Assembly: GCA_958443615.1 (NCBI GenBank)
Contig: CAUCLI010000027.1
Span: 1-15,615, forward strand
Reading direction: 5' to 3'
Source: an uncultured Collinsella sp.
GTDB lineage: Bacteria > Actinomycetota > Coriobacteriia > Coriobacteriales > Coriobacteriaceae
Length of the DNA: 15,615 nucleotides
The number at the start of each line of letters is the position of its first letter. Position 1 is the first letter of the stretch. Position numbers and translations under genes: made by a program. The notes under the pieces were generated by a model that was not told the DNA's origin, made no database searches, and was given only the letters and a program-made list of their open reading frames with translations. Positions 10,254-15,615 of this stretch are shown piece by piece.

Positions 10254-11537
10254 CTAGATGAGGTCCTCGGCGCATGCCAACGCATCGGCATCGGCGCCGT
10301 CAAGGCCGTCCTCATCGTGCACGCCGCAGAAGCGGGAGCCGGGGCGGGCCTGATTGCGGCAGCGGGTGCCGTCCTCGCCGACGTGCGCGCAACGCTCGGG
10401 CTCGAGGTCGGCGGGCTCATCGTCGATCAGGTCCTCGACGACCGGCTGAGGTGCCAGCGGGACGTTCTTCAAGATATCGGCCGCGAGGGTCTCGCTCTTG
10501 ATATCGATGTGCCAGCCGGTCAGGCGGGCGGCCAGGCGGGCGTTCTGGCCCTCCTTGCCGATGGCGAGCGACAACTGGTCGTCGGGCACGATGACGCCGG
10601 CGTAGTTCTTCTCGGGGTCGATGAGCACGCGGGTCACCTTGGCCGGGGACAGGGCGTTGGCGACATAGACGGCAGGATCCTCATCCCACAGGATGACGTC
10701 GACGCGCTCGCCGCGCAGCTCGCCCACGACGGCGCGCACGCGGCTGCCCTTGGGGCCGACGCAGGCGCCGACCGGGTCGAGGCGGTCGTCCAGGGAGTGG
10801 ACGGCGACCTTGGAGCGCTGGCCGGGCTCGCGGGCGATGGACTTGAGCTCGACGGTGCCCTCATAGACCTCGGGCACCTCCTGCTCGAACAGACGACGCA
10901 TGAGCTCGGCGTGGGTACGGGAGATGACGATCGGCGGACGGGAGTGCTCGCCGCGCACCGGGGGAAGCGTGGAGTTGGGGTCGCGGACGTCGATGATGAC
11001 GGCCTTGAGGTGCTGGTTGTGCAGGTAGCGCTCACCGGCGGGGCGCTCGTTGCGCTCGTCGGGGTAGCGGCGCTGGTCGAAGTGGGGCAGCTCGGCCTCG
11101 ACGCCCTCGCGGATCTTCACGATGGTGAAGTCGGGCGTGGACTGCAAGACGGTGCCGTTGATGAGGTCGCCCACGCGACCGGAGAACTCCTCGTAGATCT
11201 GCTCGCGGGCGGCATTGCGCACGATGGCGTTGATCTCTGCCTTGGCGGTCTGGGCGGCGAGACGGCTCACGTCCCTGGGCGTGACGTCGATCTCCTCGTA
11301 CTCGGTGAAGTTGCCCTCCTCATCCATGGAGTCGTCGATGGGCTCGAGGCGGTACACGTAGATCTTGCCGGTGGTGCGGTCGATGGTGACCTTCGCGCCC
11401 CAGTCGAGCTTGAGGACGCGCGCATAGGTCTCGGCGAGAGCGGCCTCGAGGCGGTCGAGCAGGTAGAGCTGGTCGATGTGCTTCTCCTGGCACAGCTCCA
11501 TGAGAGCTTCCATCATGGTGAATTCGGCGTCTGCCAT
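10254..11537 (-). CDS. nusA: Transcription termination/antitermination factor NusA with C-terminal zinc-knuckle-like extension
   Basis: NusA binds RNA polymerase and nascent RNA and controls pausing, termination and antitermination. The 427-aa protein has the N-terminal RNAP-binding domain (1-~120), an S1 domain (~122-186, GDLINGTVLQ...VIIDVRD), KH1 (SLDDRLDPVGACVGPKGSRV, ~248-267) and KH2 (PDDQLSLAIGKEGQNARLAA, ~318-337). It ends with an unusual ~50-residue tail containing C383-x9-C393-x10-C404-x2-H407 in the pattern C..H..DGTRC.....GSRFC..H. This tail resembles small Cys3His zinc motifs of the DUF5763 type and is not part of standard NusA. The ATG at 11537 is 2 nt after the rimP stop, with GGAAGGG upstream; earlier starts would overlap rimP. 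ylxR, often next to nusA, is absent here. Confidence 0.96.
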   Translation of the reverse strand: MADAEFTMMEALMELCQEKHIDQLYLLDRLEAALAETYARVLKLDWGAKVTIDRTTGKIYVYRLEPIDDSMDEEGNFTEYEEIDVTPRDVSRLAAQTAKAEINAIVRNAAREQIYEEFSGRVGDLINGTVLQSTPDFTIVKIREGVEAELPHFDQRRYPDERNERPAGERYLHNQHLKAVIIDVRDPNSTLPPVRGEHSRPPIVISRTHAELMRRLFEQEVPEVYEGTVELKSIAREPGQRSKVAVHSLDDRLDPVGACVGPKGSRVRAVVGELRGERVDVILWDEDPAVYVANALSPAKVTRVLIDPEKNYAGVIVPDDQLSLAIGKEGQNARLAARLTGWHIDIKSETLAADILKNVPLAPQPVVEDLIDDEPADLEPERCAHVGEDGTRCRNQARPGSRFCGVHDEDGLDGADADALACAEDLI

Positions 11538-11539
11538 GG

Positions 11540-12034
11540 TTAGTTCCCTTCCTTCACGCCCTTGAAGTCGAATACCGGCTTCAAGGTGCACTTCTTCACG
11601 TCGTCAAATGCGATGGTGACCGCCTCCTCGCCCTCGGGCCGGATGGTCACGCACGCGTCGGTGGCGGCGGCGATGGCGCCCTTGTAGGAGCGGCGCCCCT
11701 CCATGGCCGTGGTGGTGAGCTCGACGTCCTCGCCCACGAAACGGGCGAAGTCGGACGGGCGGCGCAGCGGACGCTTCATGCCCGGGGAGCTGACCTCGAG
11801 CGTGTAGGCGCTCGAGATGGGATCCAGGGCCTCGACGGTCTCGGACACCCAGGCGGTCTGGGCGGTGACCTCATCGAGGTTGATGGGGTCGCCCTCGAGC
11901 TTGTCCAGGCGCACGCGCACGCACGGGGCCTTGGTGGCACCGACGACCTCGACGTCGACGATGTCGATGCCGTGCTCGGCGGCGCGGACCTCCAGGGCAT
12001 CGATGATGTCCTGCTCCACCTTGCTCTTGACCAT
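11540..12034 (-). CDS. rimP: Ribosome maturation factor RimP
   Basis: RimP promotes 30S subunit maturation. The 164-aa protein shows an N-terminal domain with an acidic strand (GIDIVDVEVVG) and a C-terminal Sm-like beta-barrel. The family signature is YTLEVSSPGMKRPLRRPSDFARFVGEDV at ~77-104 (usual: l.vsSPGldRpL....df.r..G..v). The ending is IAFDDVKKCTLKPVFDF (usual: i...i.ka.l...). The start at 12034 has GAGG 6 nt upstream; ATGs at 12052 and 12088 would run into the leader hairpin. It is the first gene of the rimP-nusA-infB block and is expressed from the promoter at 12110-12139. Confidence 0.94.
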   Translation of the reverse strand: MVKSKVEQDIIDALEVRAAEHGIDIVDVEVVGATKAPCVRVRLDKLEGDPINLDEVTAQTAWVSETVEALDPISSAYTLEVSSPGMKRPLRRPSDFARFVGEDVELTTTAMEGRRSYKGAIAAATDACVTIRPEGEEAVTIAFDDVKKCTLKPVFDFKGVKEGN

Positions 12035-12053
12035 GTGACACCTCACTTTCATG

Positions 12054-12085
12054 AAAAGGGAGCGCGGGCGAACCCGCACTCCCTT
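12054..12085 (-). terminator. Attenuator-like hairpin in the rimP-nusA-infB leader
   Basis: On the minus strand AAGGGAGTGCGGG (12085-12073) pairs with CCCGCGCTCCCTT (12068-12056) through 13 bp, including one G-T wobble, around a TTCG loop. It is followed directly by TT and then C; two further Ts belong to the stem base, giving a TTTTC tract. It lies between the promoter at 12110 and the rimP start at 12034. The shape and place fit a partial intrinsic terminator controlling readthrough into the operon. Whether it terminates in vivo is unknown. Confidence 0.65.
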
Positions 12086-12109
12086 CACATGACAACTTCA
12101 TTTAAGGGG

Positions 12110-12139
12110 ACTATAGCACATTCCCAGCGTACGGGGCAA
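12110..12139 (-). promoter_or_regulatory. Promoter of the rimP-nusA-infB operon
   Basis: The -10 is TATAGT (12115-12110), preceded by TGC as an extended -10. The -35 is TTGCCC (12139-12134), and the spacer is 18 bp. Transcription would start near 12103, giving a leader of ~70 nt that contains the hairpin at 12054-12085. It lies in the 135-bp gap after leuS and is the strongest sigma-70-type promoter visible in the window. Confidence 0.7.
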
Positions 12140-12169
12140 TTTTGCCGCAGTCCGACCCGTTTTGGGGGC

Positions 12170-14758
12170 CTACTTCACCACAAGATTTACAAGTTTGCCC
12201 GGAACGCAGATAGCCTTGACGACCGTTTTGCCCTCGATGTGCTTGGCGACGGCGGCCTCGGCTGCTGCCTGCATGGCGGCGGCGTCGGCGCCCGCCGGCA
12301 CCATCACGCGCGCGCGCATCTTGCCGAGCACCTGGACGGCGATCTCGACCTCGTCGGCCGCGGCCTCGGCGGCATCGAACTCGGGCCAGGGCGCGGTGTA
12401 GACGCTCCCCTCGCGGCCGAGGGCGGCATGCCACAGCTCCTCGCAGGCGAACGGGCAGATCGGCGCCAGGACGGAGACGATGTCGCAGGCGATCGTCGCG
12501 GTGAGTGCGGCGTCGCGCTCCGCGGCGGGCACGGCGTTGATATAGGCGCTCGCGGCGTTCACGAGCTCCATCATCGCGGAGATGGCCGTGTTGAACTGGC
12601 CGCGGTCGAAGTCATCGGTGCACTTGGCGAGCGTGCGATGGCGCTCGCGGTACAGCCCGAGCGCGGGCTTGGACAGGGTCGCCTTGTCAAGCGCCGCGGC
12701 GTCGCCCGCGGTCACGGCGAGCTGCCAGACGATGCGCCAGGCGCGCTTGATGAAGCGGTTGGCGCCCTCGACGGCGTTGGGATCCCAGTCGAAGTCCTTC
12801 TCGGGCGGGGCGATGAACAGGATCGCCAGGCGCATGGTGTCGGCGCCGAAGGGCTCGATGACCGAGCTCGGGGGCACGACGTTGCCTTTGGACTTGGACA
12901 TCGTGTCGCCGTTCTCGTCCTTCACCATGCCCTGGCACAGCAGGTTGGTGAACGGCTCGTCGACGTCGAGCAGGCCCATGTCGCGCAGGGCCTTGGTGAA
13001 GAAACGGCTGTAGAGCAGGTGCAGGATCGCGTGCTCGATGCCGCCGATGTAATTGTCGACCGGCATGAAGCGATTGGCGGCCTCGCGCGAGAACGGCAGC
13101 TCCGTGTTATGTGGGTCGGTGTAGCGCAGGTAGTACCAGCTGGAGCACGTGAAGGTGTCCATGGTATCCGTCTCACGGCGAGCCGGCGCACCGCACACGG
13201 GACAGGTCGTCTCGTAGAAGTCACGGCACTCGGCGAGCGTCTCGCCCGCGGTGAGGTCGAGGTTCTCGGGAAGCATGACCGGCAGCTGGTCGGCGGGCAC
13301 CGGCACGATGCCGCAGTGCTCGCAGTGGATGGCCGGGATGGGGTTGCCCCAGTAGCGCTGACGGGAGATGAGCCAGTCGCGCAGGCGGTACTGGACGGAG
13401 CGCCTGCCGGTGCCCGCCGCCTCGAGGTCGGCCACGATGGCGGCCTCGCCCTCGGAGTGCTTGCCGCCCGTCATGCCGGTGTACTTGCCGGACTGCACGA
13501 GCCTGCCCTCGCAGGTGAGCGCCTCGTCCCAGTCGACGGAGGTCACGCGCGTGCCCTGCTCGTCCTTGAGGTCCTCGTAGAGCGGATCGTCCTCGGAAAG
13601 GATGATGGGCACGATGGGCAGGTCGTATTTCTTGGCGAAATCGAAGTCGCGCGCGTCACCGCACGGCACGGCCATGACGGCACCGGTGCCGTAGTCGGAG
13701 ATGACGTAGTCGGCCACCCACACGGGCACCTTGGCGCCCGAAACCGGGTTGATGACGTAGCGCCCCGTGAACGCGCCGTGCTTCTCGAGCGTGCCCTGGG
13801 CGCGCTCGACGGCGGAGATGTGCTTGGCACCCTCGACGACCGCGCGAACGCCGGCCTCGTACTCGGTGCCCGCAACCAGGTCCATCAGGCCCTTGTACTC
13901 GGGGGCGAGCAAGAAGAACGTATTGCCGAACAGCGTGTCGGCGCGGGTGGTGAAGACGGTGATCTTGCCCTCGTCGCCCGGAATCGGGTTGCCCCCGGCG
14001 TCGCACAGGATGAAGTCGACCTCGGCGCCCTCGGAGCGGCCGATCCAGTTGGCCTGCATCTGCTTGACGCGCTCGGGCCAACCCGGGAGCTTCTCCAGGT
14101 CGTCCAGCAGCTCCTGCGCATAGGTGGTGATCTTGATGTACCACTGCTCGAGGTCGCGCTTCTCCACCTCGGAGTCGCAGCGCCAGCAACGGCCCTCGGT
14201 CACCTGCTCGTTGGCGAGTACCGTCTCGCACTTGGGGCACCAGTTGACCGGGTTCTTCTTGCGGTAGACAAGACCGCGCTCCCAGAGCTTCTCGAAGATC
14301 CACTGACCCCAGCGGTAGTAGTCGGGGCTGCAGGTCTTGACCAGGCGGTCCATATCGTAGGAGAAGCCCATGCGCTTCATGGTGGCGAGCGCCTGATCCA
14401 TGTTCTTGTAGGTCCAGGCAGCTGCCTGGGTGTTGTGCTTGATGGCCGCGTTCTCGGCGGGAAGGCCGAAGGCGTCGAAGCCGATGGGATGCAGCACATC
14501 GTAGCCGCGCATGCGGGCCTGGCGCGCCATGGCGTCGCCGATGGTGTAGTTGCGGGCGTGCCCCATGTGCAAATCGCCGGAAGGATACGGGAACATCTCG
14601 AGGACGTATTTCTTCGGCTTGGTGGAATCGGTGTCCACGGCGAAGAGGTTCTGCTCCTCCCAGGACTTCACCCACTTTTCCTCAATGGCCTGCGCATCGT
14701 AGGCCGGGATCTCCCCCGCCGCGCGCCCGGCGTGATCGTGCTCGTGGCAATCGCACAT
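12170..14758 (-). CDS. leuS: Leucyl-tRNA synthetase
   Basis: This class I synthetase charges tRNA-Leu with leucine. The 862-aa protein carries the HIGH motif as HMGH (64-67) in YPSGDLHMGHARNY. A zinc-finger insertion has C174-x2-C177 and C191-x2-C194. The CP1 editing domain (~235-430) has the Thr-rich TTRADTLFG and the GTGAVMAVPCGDARDFDFAKKY segment. A second Cys pair set is at 479-482 and 519-522, followed by the catalytic WYYLRY. The signature loop reads TMSKS (619-623) instead of KMSKS. The C-terminal anticodon-binding and tRNA-contacting domains follow, ending GKLVNLVVK. The ATG has AGGAG 6 nt upstream. The first 16 residues (MCDCHEHDHAGRAAGE) form a Cys/His-rich extension before the usual start of the family. 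It probably has its own promoter and is followed by the rimP promoter. Confidence 0.97.
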   Translation of the reverse strand: MCDCHEHDHAGRAAGEIPAYDAQAIEEKWVKSWEEQNLFAVDTDSTKPKKYVLEMFPYPSGDLHMGHARNYTIGDAMARQARMRGYDVLHPIGFDAFGLPAENAAIKHNTQAAAWTYKNMDQALATMKRMGFSYDMDRLVKTCSPDYYRWGQWIFEKLWERGLVYRKKNPVNWCPKCETVLANEQVTEGRCWRCDSEVEKRDLEQWYIKITTYAQELLDDLEKLPGWPERVKQMQANWIGRSEGAEVDFILCDAGGNPIPGDEGKITVFTTRADTLFGNTFFLLAPEYKGLMDLVAGTEYEAGVRAVVEGAKHISAVERAQGTLEKHGAFTGRYVINPVSGAKVPVWVADYVISDYGTGAVMAVPCGDARDFDFAKKYDLPIVPIILSEDDPLYEDLKDEQGTRVTSVDWDEALTCEGRLVQSGKYTGMTGGKHSEGEAAIVADLEAAGTGRRSVQYRLRDWLISRQRYWGNPIPAIHCEHCGIVPVPADQLPVMLPENLDLTAGETLAECRDFYETTCPVCGAPARRETDTMDTFTCSSWYYLRYTDPHNTELPFSREAANRFMPVDNYIGGIEHAILHLLYSRFFTKALRDMGLLDVDEPFTNLLCQGMVKDENGDTMSKSKGNVVPPSSVIEPFGADTMRLAILFIAPPEKDFDWDPNAVEGANRFIKRAWRIVWQLAVTAGDAAALDKATLSKPALGLYRERHRTLAKCTDDFDRGQFNTAISAMMELVNAASAYINAVPAAERDAALTATIACDIVSVLAPICPFACEELWHAALGREGSVYTAPWPEFDAAEAAADEVEIAVQVLGKMRARVMVPAGADAAAMQAAAEAAVAKHIEGKTVVKAICVPGKLVNLVVK

Positions 14759-14826
14759 GGTTGGCTCCTATCGTTCAAGCGCTGGGGCCGCTCGAGGCCC
14801 GCCGCGCCGCGTCGGTAATGTTCAAG

Positions 14827-14835
14827 AGTTTAGCA
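14827..14835 (-). promoter_or_regulatory. Possible leuS promoter (extended -10)
   Basis: TGC-TAAACT (14835-14827) on the minus strand matches an extended -10. No good -35 exists at 16-18 bp (AGTTTT/CAGTTT). It would give a leader of ~60 nt before the leuS ATG. This is a candidate only. Confidence 0.4.
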
Positions 14836-14887
14836 GGTCTGCAGCAAGCAAAACTGTTCGATCTCACGCACCGCGCGCTACGGCAAG

Positions 14888-14920
14888 TCCTTGGCAGATC
14901 TTTCAAACTCAAGCCAAGGA
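14888..14920. repeat. Inverted repeat TCCTTGGC / GCCAAGGA upstream of leuS
   Basis: TCCTTGGC (14888-14895) is the exact reverse complement of GCCAAGGA (14913-14920), separated by 17 nt. It lies ~56 bp upstream of the candidate leuS -10. It could be a regulator-binding dyad or a hairpin in a longer leader. There is no U-run. Confidence 0.5.
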
Positions 14921-15240
14921 ATAATCGACCGCACGCACACCAATCCAACCCGGAATGCTCGCAATATGTGCTGTAAAATCCCCTTGCAGTTAATTGTTGC
15001 TAGTTTTTATATATTTAGAAGCGCATTTCAAACTACTTCGACCTGCGCCTTTTATTGATTGCATGGTCAATGTTATTGCTATTGTTTTATATCATTTTAC
15101 TCTAAGGGATTTTTGCAGCACTAAAGAAACGCAGCGGCACACAAACGCGGCGCATAATATGAGAAATTCGGGGCATAGCAATACTCGCGGGCGTGAACGC
15201 GACGAGCAGCCGCGCTTGGCGCAGGACGACCGAATGTTTT

Positions 15241-15615
15241 TTACATGCGGGCATTCGCCAGGTTCGCACATGCATGATCTGCCGACACAGAATCAAACGA
15301 TCTAGCCACGTACTGCAACCACAGCAGTCGCCTCCGCTCTTGCGTCCTGAGAAGCACCTCCCTGCTCTCTGCAGAATCTTTTGCCCCGCGAAGCAAGGGA
15401 CGCGGTCGCCTGCCCAGCAATCTCCTCATGCGGTCGGCAAGTTTTTCCAAGTACTCAAAACTCATTGCGTCATCGGAGGTGATGGTGAAATGGGGCACAT
15501 CGCGGATTGTGGCCATATCGTTCCTGCGCCGAGAATCGAGCAGCATCTTTTCCATTCCCGAATGCGTACTTGCCGGGTCATAATCCACAAACACCGTGCG
15601 CCGTTCGCCTTTGCG
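15241..15615 (-). CDS. Unrecognised protein, C-terminal part
   Basis: An open minus-strand frame runs in from the right edge and ends at TAA (15243-15241), giving at least 124 residues. Its reading frame is open beyond the window, so the GTG at 15594 need not be the start. Visible segments are TVFVDYDPASTHSGMEKMLL near the edge, DVPHFTITSDDAMSFEYLEK in the middle, and a highly basic helical part (RMRRLLGRRPRP, then RTQERRRLLWLQYVARSF). No signal peptide, membrane segment or catalytic motif I can name is visible. I do not recognise the family. Codon choice is less strictly GC-rich than in the leuS-rpoD cluster and the adjacent gap is AT-rich, so it may belong to a different, possibly accessory, neighbourhood. 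Without the upstream sequence I cannot say more. Confidence 0.55.
   Translation of the reverse strand, partial: RKGERRTVFVDYDPASTHSGMEKMLLDSRRRNDMATIRDVPHFTITSDDAMSFEYLEKLADRMRRLLGRRPRPLLRGAKDSAESREVLLRTQERRRLLWLQYVARSFDSVSADHACANLANARM

Larger units (their letters stand above)
14759..15240. other. Gene-free region upstream of leuS
   Basis: No convincing gene is seen on either strand in this 482-bp gap. The part near leuS is GC-rich and holds a possible extended -10. An 8-bp inverted repeat is at 14888-14920. About 14985-15130 is AT-rich, unlike the rest of the window, with several TATA-like stretches on both strands. I looked for a T-box (the conserved TGGNACCGCG element) upstream of leuS and did not find one, nor a tRNA. 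The plus-strand frame starting at a TTG (14994) has no ribosome-binding site or recognisable domain. Confidence 0.6.

Noticed and set aside
11972..14818. A ~950-codon open frame on the plus strand opposite leuS and the rimP leader
   Set aside because: Same antisense codon-bias effect: no domain, no ribosome-binding site, and full overlap with leuS.
14759..15000. T-box riboswitch upstream of leuS
   Set aside because: The conserved T-box sequence (TGGNACCGCG-like) and an antiterminator/terminator pair are not visible; only a short dyad at 14888-14920 is present.
14994..15305. Possible small plus-strand gene (TTG start) in the gap upstream of leuS
   Set aside because: No ribosome-binding site, atypical start, overlaps the end of the minus-strand partial gene, and no recognisable motif.

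Overview
The window is a GC-rich bacterial chromosome segment carrying housekeeping genes, all encoded on the minus strand. Gene content, protein style and order (leuS - rimP-nusA-infB-rbfA-nrnA-truB-ribF-dnaG - rpoD) suggest an actinobacterium, most likely of the class Coriobacteriia (Collinsella/Olsenella-like). That placement is inferred from the look of the proteins, not from a database search. I see no mobile element, CRISPR array, tRNA, rRNA or defence island.

The layout is described in the direction of transcription, from high to low coordinates. At the right edge is the C-terminal part of an unrecognised protein (15615-15241). A gene-free, relatively AT-rich gap follows (15240-14759), ending in a possible leuS promoter. 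leuS (leucyl-tRNA synthetase) occupies 14758-12170. A 135-bp gap then holds the best promoter in the window and a strong 13-bp hairpin with a short U-run just before rimP. From rimP onward the genes are tightly packed: rimP, nusA, infB, rbfA, nrnA, truB, ribF, dnaG. Several overlap by 4-11 nt (rbfA/nrnA 11, truB/ribF 4, ribF/dnaG 11), which points to one translationally coupled transcript. rpoD (primary sigma factor) follows dnaG after a 174-bp gap that has its own possible promoter and a 31-bp-period tandem repeat. It ends at a clear intrinsic terminator (316-341). The leftmost 315 bp have no gene but contain a perfect 24-bp inverted repeat and three copies of an AATCGTTCATA motif.

The genes form a 'macromolecular synthesis' superoperon. 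RimP and RbfA mature the 30S subunit, IF2 initiates translation, NusA modulates transcription elongation and termination, and TruB modifies tRNA. NrnA recycles nanoRNA, RibF makes FMN/FAD, DnaG primes replication and RpoD directs housekeeping transcription. The classical rimP-nusA-infB-rbfA-truB-ribF block is joined here directly to dnaG-rpoD.

The most interesting deviations are these: NusA carries a C-terminal Cys/Cys/Cys/His putative zinc knuckle while ylxR is missing from its usual place between nusA and infB; the rimP leader has an attenuator-like hairpin; the DnaG TOPRIM motif has Ser where Asp is usual; LeuRS has a short Cys/His-rich N-terminal extension; and there is a long palindrome with repeat array at the left edge. 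I found no convincing wholly new system.
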